A DNA stretch of 64,000 nt from Rhizobium sp. P40RR-XXII (lineage in GTDB: Bacteria > Pseudomonadota > Alphaproteobacteria > Rhizobiales > Rhizobiaceae): positions 372,001 through 436,000 of the forward strand of contig NZ_JABAII010000004.1 of the NCBI RefSeq assembly GCF_012641405.1, in the 5' to 3' direction. The position numbers and the translations under genes were made by a program. The notes below the pieces were generated by a model. That model did not search any database and had not been told where the DNA came from. It saw only the letters and a program-made list of their open reading frames with translations. Within the stretch, counting starts at the first letter, position 1; each line of letters starts with the position of its first letter. This document shows, one piece after another, positions 1 to 8,413 of the stretch.

Positions 1-101
1 GCCTCGTCAACGGCGAATACGACCATCTGCCGGAAGCTGCCTTCTACATGGTCGGCTCGATCGACGAAGCGATCGAAAAGGCCAAGAAGCTGGCTGCCTG
101 A
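1..101 (+). CDS. atpD: ATP synthase F1 subunit beta, C-terminal end (partial)
   Basis: Only the last 32 residues and the TGA stop are in the window; the codon frame begins at base 3. The readable tail, [14 protein letters not shown] followed by [17 protein letters not shown], matches the conserved C-terminus of the catalytic beta subunit of F1-ATPase, which carries the nucleotide-binding catalytic sites at the cytoplasmic face of the membrane. It is followed 77 bases later by atpC on the same strand, the usual order at the end of the alphaproteobacterial F1 operon. The gene is truncated only by the window edge, not by mutation. Confidence 0.93.
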   Translation, partial: LVNGEYDHLPEAAFYMVGSIDEAIEKAKKLAA

Positions 102-178
102 TAAGGCCAATCCATCGGCGCGCGGCATTGCCCGCGCGCCCTTGCCTTGCGAATAAGACAATCGAGAAGTGACGGGCC

Positions 179-586
179 ATGGCTGACAATTTCAATTTCG
201 AACTGGTTTCTCCGGAGCGCCTGCTGCTGTCGGAACAGGTCATCGATGTCGTCATCCCCGCGAGCGAAGGCGAGATGACCGTCATGGCTCATCATGCGCC
301 GACGATGACCACGATCAAGCCGGGCGTCGTCAAGGTGCATTCGGCTTCCGGCAAGAAGCAGGACTACGTCGTATTTGGCGGCTTCGCCGATATCCTGCCG
401 ACCGGCTGCACGCTGCTCGCGGAATCCGCCGTTCCGGTCGAAGACATGAGCCGTGACGAGCTGGACCGCCGCATCAATGCCGCCAAGGCCGAACTCGAAG
501 ATGCCGAGCATCACGAGCACAAGTCGCGCCTGGAGCACTTCATCATGGAACTCTCGCATCTGCGCGGCTCGATCCCGCAGGATTGA
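179..586 (+). CDS. atpC: ATP synthase F1 subunit epsilon
   Basis: 135 residues, the normal length. Residues 1-88 form the N-terminal beta-sandwich that contacts the c-ring and gamma subunit; residues 90-135 are rich in charged residues and fit the C-terminal helical hairpin that can inhibit ATP hydrolysis. The segment at residues 30-44 (SEGEMTVMAHHAPTM) corresponds to the family's GDFGVLPGHAP-type motif but is diverged in the way alphaproteobacterial epsilon subunits often are. It lies just after atpD and ends about 30 bases before a strong hairpin terminator, so it is the last gene of the F1 operon. The ATG at 179 is the only start that gives the full N-terminal domain. Confidence 0.95.
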   Translation: MADNFNFELVSPERLLLSEQVIDVVIPASEGEMTVMAHHAPTMTTIKPGVVKVHSASGKKQDYVVFGGFADILPTGCTLLAESAVPVEDMSRDELDRRINAAKAELEDAEHHEHKSRLEHFIMELSHLRGSIPQD

Positions 587-612
587 TGCGATCCGGCTAC
601 GGTGAATGAGAT

Positions 613-639
613 GAAAGCGGTCCCATGGGCCGCTTTTTT
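613..639 (+). terminator. Rho-independent terminator of the atp operon
   Basis: Arms AAAGCGG (614-620) and CCGCTTT (630-636) pair perfectly across a nine-base loop and run into six T residues. It lies 27 bases after the atpC stop codon, as expected for the end of the ATP synthase operon. Confidence 0.85.
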
Positions 640-756
640 GTTGGAAGGCCCGGGTCATCCTCGCCTTTCGAGGCATCACCGTTTTCGCTCCGCTTAACGG
701 TGTTACATCTCCCCATGAGGTGGAGCAGGCCTTGTGGCGAGGCACGCAAGATCAAT

Positions 757-825
757 CCCCATGGTGAGGCGCGAAAGCACCCTGAGCTTGTCGAAGGGGG
801 CTGCAGCCTCGAACCACGAGGGCGG
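757..825. repeat. RIME-like intergenic mosaic repeat
   Basis: The stretch 640-891 carries no credible gene. It contains the modules CATGGTGAGGCG, CCTGAGCTTGTCGAAGG and CCTCGAACCACGAGG in that order. The same modules recur at 22024-22172 and 43479-43533 in this window. The palindromic module and its strictly intergenic position fit the Rhizobium intergenic mosaic elements known from this group. Function is unknown; a role in mRNA 3' ends or protein binding is only inference. Confidence 0.7.
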
Positions 826-891
826 GTGGTGAGCGACCGCAACCCCGACTTCTCAAAGCGGAGTCGGTGAGGCGATCCCTCCCAGGTTGCA

Positions 892-1797
892 TCAAATCTG
901 CTGTCCTTGTAGCAAAAACCGGTGCAGCTGCGCCGCTTCGGGAGAAAGCGAGCGGAAGCGAGGGGCGCCGAGATAGTATCCGAAGCCGCTCTCCACTCGG
1001 TCGTTACCGACGGTGATCAGCGCACCGGACTGCAGATACTCCTCGATGAGGCCGAGGCTGCCGAGCGCGATACCTTCGCCCCTGAGCGCCGCCTCCACCG
1101 CCATGATGTAAGTCGAGAATGACAGGCGCGGTCTCGGCAGCTTCCCCTTCAACGGGTCGCCGATCCGGCCGAACCATTGGCGGAAGCTGATCCAGTGGGC
1201 ATTGGCGCGTTCGTAATCGATGAGATCGAGCCCGGCGATGTCGACCGCCGTCAATGCCTGAGGGTCGAGGCCGCGGATCGCGAGGTAATCCGGCGATGCG
1301 ATCGGCACCAGCACTTCCTTCATCAGCGGCGTCAGGCTCCAGCGCGGATGTTCGCCCGTGGAATAGATGATGATGAGGTCGTTGTTCTCCGAGGCGAGCT
1401 CGGAATGCACGTCCGTCGTCAGCAGGCGCACGGAGATGCCCGGGCTCTCCTTGCCGAAATCCCTCAGTCGCTGCCCGAGCCAGAGATGCGAGATCGAGCC
1501 GCTTGCCGCAATCGAGATGATTTCGCCCGTGCCCGCACGAAAAGGCTCCAGGCTTTCCTCGAGATATTCCAGCGTGGCGCGTACGCGCTGGAACAGCCGT
1601 TCGCCATCCGGCGTCAGCGCCAGGTTCCGGCCGCGCCGGGTAAAGAGCGTCGCGCCGAGGTGATCCTCGAGCCCCTTGATGCGGCGGCTGACGGCGGCCT
1701 GGGTGATGTTCAGCTCGCGGCCGGCGCGGGAAAAGTTCATCGCGCGCGCGGCCGCATCGAACACGCGGAAGGCCTCCAGCGGTATTTTCTCTAGCAT
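892..1797 (-). CDS. LysR family transcriptional regulator (GcvA-like)
   Basis: 301 residues. The N-terminal winged helix-turn-helix (about residues 5-65, with FSRAGRELNITQAAVSRRIK) is a clear LysR DNA-binding domain, followed by a periplasmic-binding-protein-like effector domain to the C-terminus. The opening IPLEAFRVFDAAARAMNFS is characteristic of the GcvA/AmpR-like branch. It is divergent from the Fe-dependent alcohol dehydrogenase operon with 117 bases between the start codons, the classic layout for a LysR regulator acting on its neighbour. That it controls the alcohol dehydrogenase, aldehyde dehydrogenase and racemase-family genes is inferred from position only; its effector cannot be read from the sequence. 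Confidence 0.9.
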   Translation of the reverse strand: MLEKIPLEAFRVFDAAARAMNFSRAGRELNITQAAVSRRIKGLEDHLGATLFTRRGRNLALTPDGERLFQRVRATLEYLEESLEPFRAGTGEIISIAASGSISHLWLGQRLRDFGKESPGISVRLLTTDVHSELASENNDLIIIYSTGEHPRWSLTPLMKEVLVPIASPDYLAIRGLDPQALTAVDIAGLDLIDYERANAHWISFRQWFGRIGDPLKGKLPRPRLSFSTYIMAVEAALRGEGIALGSLGLIEEYLQSGALITVGNDRVESGFGYYLGAPRFRSLSPEAAQLHRFLLQGQQI

Positions 1798-1914
1798 CGG
1801 CGCTCCATGACTTCAGATCATCAATATTCCCGATAATTGCCCGGATTTGAAGATTTGAAATTGTGATGCAGGATTGTGGCATCATTTTCGGCCGCTTTTC
1901 CAAGGGGTTCTTGC

Positions 1915-3060
1915 GTGTCCTTTTCCATTTCCGCCATTCCAGACATTCGTTTCGGCGAGGGCGCGCTCTCCGGCCTTCCCGCCGCGGTCAAATCCTTCGA
2001 TGGCGTCGGCACGGTTTTGCTTGTGATCGATGCCTTTCTGGCGCAGTCGGGCCTTGCGGCCAAGCTCAGCGCCAAGCTTGCCGAAGCATGCGTGAAGACG
2101 CAGGTCTTTTCCGACTTTGCCGGCGAGCCGAAGCTTGCGCATTTGCAGGCGGCGATCGAGGCGGGGCAGGGGGCGGATATGGTGATCGGCATCGGTGGCG
2201 GCTCGGCGCTCGACATCGGCAAGATCGTCGCCTGCTGCATCGCCTCCGGCGAGGCCCCGATGCATTATGCGCTGGCAGCCAACCCGCTGCCGAAGAATCC
2301 GCTGAAGAAGATCATGATCCCGACCACGGCCGGTACGGGGTCGGAGACATCGGCGACGAATATCTTTGCTGGGCCCGAGGGCAAGAAGCTCTGGATCTGG
2401 GGACCGGAGACGAAGGCAGACCTCGTCATTCTCGATCCGGCCTTGACGAAGACCTTGCCCGCCAGCCTGACGGCATGGTGCGGCCTCGATGCCTTTATCC
2501 ACGCCTTCGAGGCGGCAACGAACCGCAACACGCATCGCGGCGCGCAATTCTACGCTCATCAGGCGCTGCGGCTGCTGACGGGTGCGCTGGAGACGGCCGT
2601 CAAGCACCCTGACGACATGGCCGCTCGCGGCGACGTGCTGCTTGGCTCCTGCTTCGGCGGCATCGCCATCGACAATTGCGGCACGGCGATCGCACACAAT
2701 GTCAGTCATGCATTGGCCGGCCTTGCGCCGGTGCATCATGGTCTTGCGACGGCGCTCGGCTTCGAAGCGACGCTTCCGTGGCTGGTCGAAGCGGATACGG
2801 CCGATCTCAATGCCGCGGCCAAGGCTTGCGGTGTCGAGGGTGCCACTGAACTGCCTGCTTTCGTCTCCGACTGGATGGACCGCTGCGGCATCGTCCGCTC
2901 GCTGCCTGCGGCCTTCAAGCCGTTCGACGAAGCCGATCTCGCCCGCGAAATGCGTGCCACCGAAAACCAGCCCATGCGGCGCTCGACGATCCGCGACGCG
3001 ACGGATGCCGATATCGACCGCTTCGCCGCAGCCGTCATGGCGCTGCCGAAAGGAATCTGA
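1915..3060 (+). CDS. Iron-containing alcohol dehydrogenase
   Basis: 381 residues from a GTG start chosen because AAGGGG lies seven bases upstream; an upstream in-frame GTG at 1876 has no such site. The N-terminal dinucleotide-binding domain holds GGGSALD (residues 94-100). The C-terminal domain shows the iron ligands of the family: D192, H196 (GLDAFIHAF), H261 and H275, with the same spacing as in lactaldehyde reductase FucO. The enzyme should interconvert an alcohol and an aldehyde or ketone with NAD(P). It is first in an apparent operon, ending one base before the aldehyde dehydrogenase start, so the pair could oxidise an alcohol to an acid. The substrate is unknown. Confidence 0.9.
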   Translation: MSFSISAIPDIRFGEGALSGLPAAVKSFDGVGTVLLVIDAFLAQSGLAAKLSAKLAEACVKTQVFSDFAGEPKLAHLQAAIEAGQGADMVIGIGGGSALDIGKIVACCIASGEAPMHYALAANPLPKNPLKKIMIPTTAGTGSETSATNIFAGPEGKKLWIWGPETKADLVILDPALTKTLPASLTAWCGLDAFIHAFEAATNRNTHRGAQFYAHQALRLLTGALETAVKHPDDMAARGDVLLGSCFGGIAIDNCGTAIAHNVSHALAGLAPVHHGLATALGFEATLPWLVEADTADLNAAAKACGVEGATELPAFVSDWMDRCGIVRSLPAAFKPFDEADLAREMRATENQPMRRSTIRDATDADIDRFAAAVMALPKGI

Positions 3061-3061
3061 A

Positions 3062-4561
3062 ATGACCAAGAACTATACGCGCGACTATTGGGAACGCGTT
3101 CTCTCCGGCCTCAAGCCTGAAGGGCGTCACTTCATCGATGGTGCTCATCGTGCCGCAGTATCGGGCGAGACCTTCACCCGCTTCCGGCCGATGGACGGCA
3201 AGCCCGGTGCTGAGCTCGCGCGCGGCAATGCCGCGGATGTCGATGCTGCCGTCGCCTCCGCCCGCGCTGCCTTCGAAAGCGGTGTCTGGCGCAAGAAGGA
3301 GCCGCTGGAAAAGAAGAAGATCATGCTGAAATGGGCCGATCTCATTCGCGCCCATGGCGATGAGCTGGCCATGCTCGAGACGATCGATGTGGGCAAGCCG
3401 GTCATGGCGTCGTTGACGGTGGACGTGCGCCTCTGCGCCGACGGTATCCAGTTTTACGGCGAAATGATCGACAAGATGTACGACGAGATTGCGCCGACCG
3501 GTCCGAATGCGCGGGCACTGGTGCGCAAGGTACCGATCGGCGTCATCGGGGCGATCACGCCCTGGAACTATCCGATGATCATCGATGCCTGGAAGCTCGG
3601 GCCGGCGATAGCGGCCGGCAATTCCGTCGTATTGAAGCCGGCCGAACAGTCCTCGCTTTCAGCGATCCGCCTTGCCGAGCTCGCCATCGAAGCCGGCCTG
3701 CCTGCCGGCGTCTTCAACGTCGTCACTGGCTATGGCGAAGAGACCGGCAAGCCGCTGGCGCTGCACATGGATGTCGACATGATCGCCTTTACCGGCTCGA
3801 CCGATGTCGGCAAGCTGATCATGGGTTATGCGGCGCAATCGAACGTCAAGCGCGTGGCGCTGGAGCTTGGCGGCAAGTCGCCACTGGTCGTGTTCGAAGA
3901 TGCCGATCTCGATGCTGCCGCCGTCGCGGCTGCCTGGGGCTGCTTCTACAATTCCGGCGAGACCTGTCATGCCTCGACGCGCCTGATCGTGCAGCGGTCG
4001 GTGCAGGAGACGCTGATCGAGAAGATCGAGGCGGTCACCCGCTCGGATATCGCGCTCAAGCATCCGCTCGACCCTGCAGCGCAGATCGGCGCGCTGATCG
4101 AGGAAGAGCATATGAACAAGGTTCTGGCGATGATCGCGGCGGGCGAGAAGGAGGGTGCGCGTCGCGCCTTCGGTGCCGAGCGTGTCTTGAGCGAAACCGG
4201 CGGCTACTATGTGTCGCCGGGCGTCTTCGTCGACATGACCAACGATATGAGCTTGGCGCGGCAGGAAATCTTCGGCCCTGTGCTGGCAGCCATTCCCTTC
4301 GATACGGAGGAGGATGCACTCAAGATTGCCAACGATACGATCTATGGGCTTGCCGGCGCGGTCTTCACCAAGGATATGGATCGCGCGCACCGCTTTTCGG
4401 AAGAGATCCATGCGGGTACGGTGTGGATCAACACCTATGACATGTCGAACTTCGCCACGCCGTTCGGCGGCTTCAAGCAATCCGGCTTCGGCCGTGACCG
4501 CTCCGTGCATGCGATCGATAAGTACTGCGATTACAAGACGATCTGGCAGCAGTTCGGTTGA
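3062..4561 (+). CDS. NAD(P)-dependent aldehyde dehydrogenase
   Basis: 499 residues, the usual length. The catalytic residues of the superfamily are all in place: N169 (TPWNYP), K192 (LKPAE), E268 (ELGGKSP) and C302 (NSGETCHAS), matching the standard family numbering. It most resembles the betaine-aldehyde and gamma-glutamyl-aminobutyraldehyde (PuuC-like) branch, but the substrate cannot be fixed from sequence. The ATG follows the alcohol dehydrogenase stop by one base, so the two are almost certainly co-transcribed and probably act in sequence, alcohol to aldehyde to carboxylate. Confidence 0.92.
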   Translation: MTKNYTRDYWERVLSGLKPEGRHFIDGAHRAAVSGETFTRFRPMDGKPGAELARGNAADVDAAVASARAAFESGVWRKKEPLEKKKIMLKWADLIRAHGDELAMLETIDVGKPVMASLTVDVRLCADGIQFYGEMIDKMYDEIAPTGPNARALVRKVPIGVIGAITPWNYPMIIDAWKLGPAIAAGNSVVLKPAEQSSLSAIRLAELAIEAGLPAGVFNVVTGYGEETGKPLALHMDVDMIAFTGSTDVGKLIMGYAAQSNVKRVALELGGKSPLVVFEDADLDAAAVAAAWGCFYNSGETCHASTRLIVQRSVQETLIEKIEAVTRSDIALKHPLDPAAQIGALIEEEHMNKVLAMIAAGEKEGARRAFGAERVLSETGGYYVSPGVFVDMTNDMSLARQEIFGPVLAAIPFDTEEDALKIANDTIYGLAGAVFTKDMDRAHRFSEEIHAGTVWINTYDMSNFATPFGGFKQSGFGRDRSVHAIDKYCDYKTIWQQFG

Positions 4562-4575
4562 GTTTGAAATCGGCG

Positions 4576-4609
4576 TGATCCCGAAACAACGTGGTTGCCT
4601 TCGGGATCA
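4576..4609. repeat. Rhizobial palindromic element inside operon (GATCCCGAA family)
   Basis: A perfect ten-base inverted repeat, TGATCCCGAA (4576-4585) and TTCGGGATCA (4600-4609), with a 14-base loop. It fills most of the gap between the aldehyde dehydrogenase stop and the ribosome-binding site of the next gene. The TGATCCCGAA core recalls a dispersed palindrome common in Rhizobium intergenic DNA. It could fold in mRNA and alter relative expression within the operon; that is inference. Confidence 0.65.
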
Positions 4610-4632
4610 TGCTGGGGAAGAGGGGAGTTACC

Positions 4633-5754
4633 ATGAGCAAGATCGTTTCCATAGAGATCACCCATCACCGCCTGCCGCTCGATCCGGCGTTCAAGGCGAG
4701 TTGGGATGGCCGTCCGCGCCGGCATTTCGATGCGACCATCGTTCGTGTCCGGGACGATGAGGGCCGCGAAGGCATCGGCTCGGGCGACCTGATGAAGGGT
4801 TTCGAGGGGCATGAGGATCTGTTCATCGGGCAGGATCCGCGGCACGTCGAACGTCACTACGAAGTCCTGTCGCACATCAACTTCCATTACGGCCGCTGCT
4901 GGCCGATGGACCTGGCGCTGTGGGACCTCTCCGGCAAGATCACCGGCGAGCCGGTGTGGCGGATGCTCGGCGGTCGTGCCAGCCGTGTGCGACTCTATGC
5001 CTCCTCCGGCGTGCTGCGCGAGCCTTCTGCTATGGCCGATCAGGCCGAGCGCTATATCGATGAAGGCTTCCCGGCCATGAAGGTGCGCTTCTCCTCGTCT
5101 TCAGGCGGCCGCGGCGGCTGGCGCGAGGATGTCAAGGCGCTGGAAGCGATCCGCGCCCGCGTCGGCGATCGGCTGGAGCTGATGGTCGACTGCAATCAGG
5201 GTTGGCGCATGCCCTGGGATACGACCTTGCCCTGGACCTTCAAGGATGCGCTTACCGTCGCCAGGGAGCTGGAGCGGCTCGGCGTCTACTGGATGGAAGA
5301 GCCGCTTCACCGCTCGGACCGCAAGGGCATGAAGGAATTGAAGCAGGCAACCTCGTTGCGCATCGTCGGCGGCGAGATGACGCGCGAGCTCTACGAGTTC
5401 CGCGATATCATCGAAGAGCGCGCCTTCGATGTCATTCAGCCTGATGTCGCGCTGGTCGGTGGCATCACCGGCTGCCGGCGGCTCGCCTATCAGGCACGCG
5501 AGGCAGGCGTGCAGTTCACGCCGCATTCCTGGACGAACGGCATCGGCGTGCTGGCCAATGCGCATCTGACCGCCGGCGTCGGCGACGCCGCCTGGCTCGA
5601 ATACCCCTATGACAATCCGGAATGGAGCGAGGCCCGTCGCGACTATCCGATGGTATCGCCGCTCAAGCACGATGCCGGCTGGCTCGATCTCGGCGTTGCG
5701 CCGGGGCTCGGGATTGTTCTCGATGAGGAGCGCCTGAAGGCGACGCGTATTTAA
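4633..5754 (+). CDS. Mandelate racemase/muconate lactonizing enzyme family protein
   Basis: 373 residues of the enolase superfamily. Start chosen at ATG 4633, preceded by AGGGGAG. The N-terminal capping domain (about 1-125) is followed by the barrel with metal ligands D186, E222 or E223 (MEEP) and E248 (GGEM). Acid/base residues are K150 and R152 (KxR rather than the more common KxK) and the D271/H298 pair (QPD and TPHSW) typical of the mandelate racemase subgroup. Such enzymes racemise or dehydrate alpha-hydroxy and sugar acids. Its position after alcohol and aldehyde dehydrogenases suggests it acts on the acid they form or on a related sugar acid. Exact substrate is unknown. Confidence 0.88.
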   Translation: MSKIVSIEITHHRLPLDPAFKASWDGRPRRHFDATIVRVRDDEGREGIGSGDLMKGFEGHEDLFIGQDPRHVERHYEVLSHINFHYGRCWPMDLALWDLSGKITGEPVWRMLGGRASRVRLYASSGVLREPSAMADQAERYIDEGFPAMKVRFSSSSGGRGGWREDVKALEAIRARVGDRLELMVDCNQGWRMPWDTTLPWTFKDALTVARELERLGVYWMEEPLHRSDRKGMKELKQATSLRIVGGEMTRELYEFRDIIEERAFDVIQPDVALVGGITGCRRLAYQAREAGVQFTPHSWTNGIGVLANAHLTAGVGDAAWLEYPYDNPEWSEARRDYPMVSPLKHDAGWLDLGVAPGLGIVLDEERLKATRI

Positions 5755-5840
5755 AGGTGCCTTCAGAGTCTAAACCGTGCCTGCTTGCGCCATTGGGCAG
5801 CAGGGCCATGGCATGTGAGGTGCGTGGGCACCGCGCATTC

Positions 5841-5862
5841 CCTTCTCCCCGAGGGGAGAAGG
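5841..5862. repeat. CCTTCTCCCC palindromic repeat
   Basis: Perfect ten-base arms CCTTCTCCCC and GGGGAGAAGG around a two-base centre. It lies between two convergent genes (racemase-family enzyme and acyltransferase), so it may also help end transcription. The same palindrome occurs at 18188, 18323, 23641, 23771, 38601 and, degenerate, 43357. Confidence 0.8.
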
Positions 5863-5902
5863 AACTTGCGGCGCCGACGTGCCTCGCATGCATGGCCCTC
5901 TA

Positions 5903-7114
5903 TCAAGCGGTGACAGGCCGGGCCGCCATGTTCTCCCGGGAGCGCGCCCACTGGATAACGGGGCGTTCGAGCAAGACATAGCTCAGCGTGCCGATGGCGA
6001 AGATGATAGCGGTTGCGATCAGGCTTGAAATTATCCAGCCACCGAGAACGTTGTCCGAGCCTGCGCCGAAGGATGAGGGAAAGAGCTGCGGCATCAAGGT
6101 CAGCACGATATCCTGCCAGATATAGACGCCGAAGGAGACGGTGGCGACATAGCGGGTAAGGCCGTTGTCGAGCAGCTTTGCCAGTATCCGCGATTGCGGG
6201 AGCGCGCAAAGCGCGATGGCGGCCGCCAGGGGAAGCAGCGGGAATTGATAGGGAATGCCAAGCCAGGCATAGCCTTCTCCCGCGCCGCCGATCGACTGCG
6301 GCAATTGCCATGCGCCCATGACGATCGCCAGCGCTCCGATGATATCGTAGACTGCCGAGCGGCGCGTCGGGATGATGGTCTGGATTGCGGCGGCCAGTGC
6401 GCCGATCGCGAATATCGCAAAGAAGCCGATCGGGTTGAAGCGCGGCATCCATTCCTTGGCGCCACCCTGGAAGCCATATTGCCATCCCCGCCCAACGCTG
6501 TCCGTGGGCAGATAGGTGGCGACGAGCCAGTGCCCGACCAGCGAGACCGCGATGATACCAATCCAGAGCAGGCGGCCGACGAGCGGGGAGCGTGACCTCG
6601 GCTTCGCACGGAACAGCAACAGGAAGCCGATCGGCAAGAGAACATAGCAGGTCGTTTCGAAGGGGATCGACCATAAAGGCCCGTCCCCCTGCACCGGAAA
6701 AAAGGTGCGCCAGTGCCATTGGCTCATCAGAAAGAAGCCGGCGATGTAGCGGCCGATCAGCTCGCCATCGAGCGGAAAACCGTAGACCGTGAAACTGATC
6801 ACGAACCCGACCGTCAGGGCAAACCAGAAGCCCGGCAGGATGCGCGCGGCGCGACGCATGGCGTAGATCTTCAAAGACGGTAAGGGCTGGCCGCTATCCA
6901 GCGCCAGCCAGAAGGGTCGCGCAAGTAGAAAGCCGCTGAGAACGAAGAAGATCGAGACGCCGTGATTGCCGAAGCGCGCCAATATGAAGGTCAGGTCCAG
7001 GCTCGGCGGGATTTTGTAGAAATTCATGCGGAGTACGAGATGATGAACAAGCACCATCAGACATGCGACGGCGCGCATGAAATCCGCTCCTCCCAGACGT
7101 CTTCCGTTCTCCAT
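5903..7114 (-). CDS. Acyltransferase 3 family membrane protein
   Basis: About 403 residues from the ATG at 7114. The N-terminus has MRAVACLMVLVHH, with the His conserved in this family, followed by roughly ten hydrophobic segments across the protein (for example LYFHAR-type signatures replaced here by GVSIFFVLSGFLLARPF). These integral inner-membrane enzymes move acyl groups onto sugars, lipopolysaccharide, exopolysaccharide or Nod-factor-like acceptors. The start is uncertain: there is no strong ribosome-binding site, and MRA 12 codons further in is an alternative. Neighbouring genes give no hint of the acceptor. Confidence 0.8.
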   Translation of the reverse strand: MENGRRLGGADFMRAVACLMVLVHHLVLRMNFYKIPPSLDLTFILARFGNHGVSIFFVLSGFLLARPFWLALDSGQPLPSLKIYAMRRAARILPGFWFALTVGFVISFTVYGFPLDGELIGRYIAGFFLMSQWHWRTFFPVQGDGPLWSIPFETTCYVLLPIGFLLLFRAKPRSRSPLVGRLLWIGIIAVSLVGHWLVATYLPTDSVGRGWQYGFQGGAKEWMPRFNPIGFFAIFAIGALAAAIQTIIPTRRSAVYDIIGALAIVMGAWQLPQSIGGAGEGYAWLGIPYQFPLLPLAAAIALCALPQSRILAKLLDNGLTRYVATVSFGVYIWQDIVLTLMPQLFPSSFGAGSDNVLGGWIISSLIATAIIFAIGTLSYVLLERPVIQWARSRENMAARPVTA

Positions 7115-7284
7115 TCCCGTATCCGCCGAAACTCCCTCTCCATTGGGTAGGTCATCGCGGCGGTTTCGGCAAGGCGGATCCTCGAAAGCACGACGCCCGA
7201 ACCCATGGTGTAAGGTCCGGGCGTCGAACCGATCTCCCGTACCTGCCAGAAACGAGAGACCGGATTCGGATGTTGAGCGGAGGA

Positions 7285-7860
7285 TCAGGCGGCGACGGAG
7301 CGATAGGGACGCATGGCGCGCGCCGGTTTCAAGGCGTTGCTCCACCAGTTCAGCCGCGCAATCAGGAGCACCAGCGATTTCCGGGCGTCCAGCGGATTTT
7401 CCAGCGTGCCATCCTCGGCAAACCTGCCCCAAGGATTGGCGAAGCTGACCGTATCGCGCACGGTGACGGCATGCAGCTCGGCAAAGACGAGCCGCAACTG
7501 CTCGACGGCGCGCAGGCCGCCGGAAATGCCGCCATAGGAAACGAAAGCGACGGGCTTGCCATGCCAGGGGTCATAGACGAGATCGAGCAGGAATTTCAGC
7601 GATGCCGTGAAGCTGTGATTGTATTCGGGCGTGACGATGATGAAGGCATCCGCCTCCGAAAGCCGCGCCGAGAGCGCAGCGACGCCGGGATGCTCGCGAT
7701 CGTGCTGGAAGGGAAGGTCGAATTCGAGAGGATCGATCAGGTCGATGTCGATAAGGGGATAATGCGCCAATTCCCGAGCGATCCAGTTGACCACCCGGTC
7801 ACACAAGCGGCCCGGGCGGGTGCTGCCGTAAATGATCGCCAGCCGGGTTCTTTCTGTCAT
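7285..7860 (-). CDS. NAD(P)H-dependent FMN reductase, SoxR-regulated candidate
   Basis: 191 residues with the flavodoxin-like fold of the NADPH-dependent FMN reductase family: phosphate-binding IIYGSTRPGR at residues 9-18, and the conserved TPEYNHSF and SYGGISGG motifs further on. Such enzymes reduce free flavin or quinones with NAD(P)H. It is divergent from soxR, and its promoter (7895-7925) contains a perfect SoxR-type dyad between a TTGACC -35 and a TATAAC -10 with a 19-base spacer. A role in the response to redox-cycling compounds is therefore well supported by context, although the physiological substrate is unknown. Confidence 0.9.
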   Translation of the reverse strand: MTERTRLAIIYGSTRPGRLCDRVVNWIARELAHYPLIDIDLIDPLEFDLPFQHDREHPGVAALSARLSEADAFIIVTPEYNHSFTASLKFLLDLVYDPWHGKPVAFVSYGGISGGLRAVEQLRLVFAELHAVTVRDTVSFANPWGRFAEDGTLENPLDARKSLVLLIARLNWWSNALKPARAMRPYRSVAA

Positions 7861-7894
7861 GTCTTGCTCCTGCTTTACGCGGTTTGGAGCTCGG

Positions 7895-7925
7895 GTTATA
7901 AAACCTCAACTAAAGTTGAGGTCAA
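7895..7925 (-). promoter_or_regulatory. SoxR-dependent promoter and SoxR box
   Basis: On the minus strand, -35 TTGACC (7920-7925) and -10 TATAAC (7895-7900) are separated by 19 bases rather than 17, the overlong spacer typical of MerR-family activated promoters. The spacer region holds the 18-base dyad CCTCAACTAAAGTTGAGG (7904-7921), which matches the known SoxR operator form (CCTCAAG..CTTGAGG). It faces the FMN reductase gene, with soxR divergent on the other side. Confidence 0.88.
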
Positions 7926-7934
7926 TAGCGTTAA

Positions 7935-8399
7935 ATGGGAAAAATCGAGCCAGGTCAATTTTCCAAGCAGCTGACGGTCGGCGAGGTGGCGGCGCGCAGC
8001 GGAGTGGCGGTCTCCGCGCTGCATTTCTACGAGGCGAAAGGGCTGATCGAGAGCCATCGCAGCCGCGGCAACCAGCGGCGCTATCCGCGCGAGGTCCTGC
8101 GCCGGGTCGCCATCATCAAGGTGGCGCAAAGGGTCGGTATTCCGCTTGCCGAGGTTCAGACGGCGCTGGAAGCCCTGCCGCAGGGACGCACGCCAACGGC
8201 GGCCGACTGGAAGGCGCTCTCGGAATTGTGGAAGAATGATCTCGACGCTCGCATCAAACGCCTGCAGGGGCTTCGCGACCAGCTGGACAGCTGCATCGGC
8301 TGCGGCTGCCTGTCACTCGACAGCTGTCCCTTGCGCAATCCCTGGGACACGCTTTCCGAGGAGGGGGCGGGACCGCGACTGCTCGATCCCGGAGAGTGA
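7935..8399 (+). CDS. soxR: Redox-sensitive transcriptional activator SoxR
   Basis: 154 residues, the standard length. The N-terminal MerR helix-turn-helix ([20 protein letters not shown], residues 13-32) is followed by a dimerisation helix and the [2Fe-2S] motif C120-x2-C123-x-C125-x5-C131 ([11 protein letters not shown]), which defines SoxR within the MerR family. Oxidation of the cluster switches on target promoters. The only visible target is the divergent FMN reductase, whose promoter carries a SoxR box; no soxS is present, as expected outside enteric bacteria. The ATG at 7935 lies 13 bases beyond the SoxR box, so SoxR probably also affects its own expression. Confidence 0.96.
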   Translation: MGKIEPGQFSKQLTVGEVAARSGVAVSALHFYEAKGLIESHRSRGNQRRYPREVLRRVAIIKVAQRVGIPLAEVQTALEALPQGRTPTAADWKALSELWKNDLDARIKRLQGLRDQLDSCIGCGCLSLDSCPLRNPWDTLSEEGAGPRLLDPGE

Positions 8400-8413
8400 A
8401 GTGAATTGAACGC

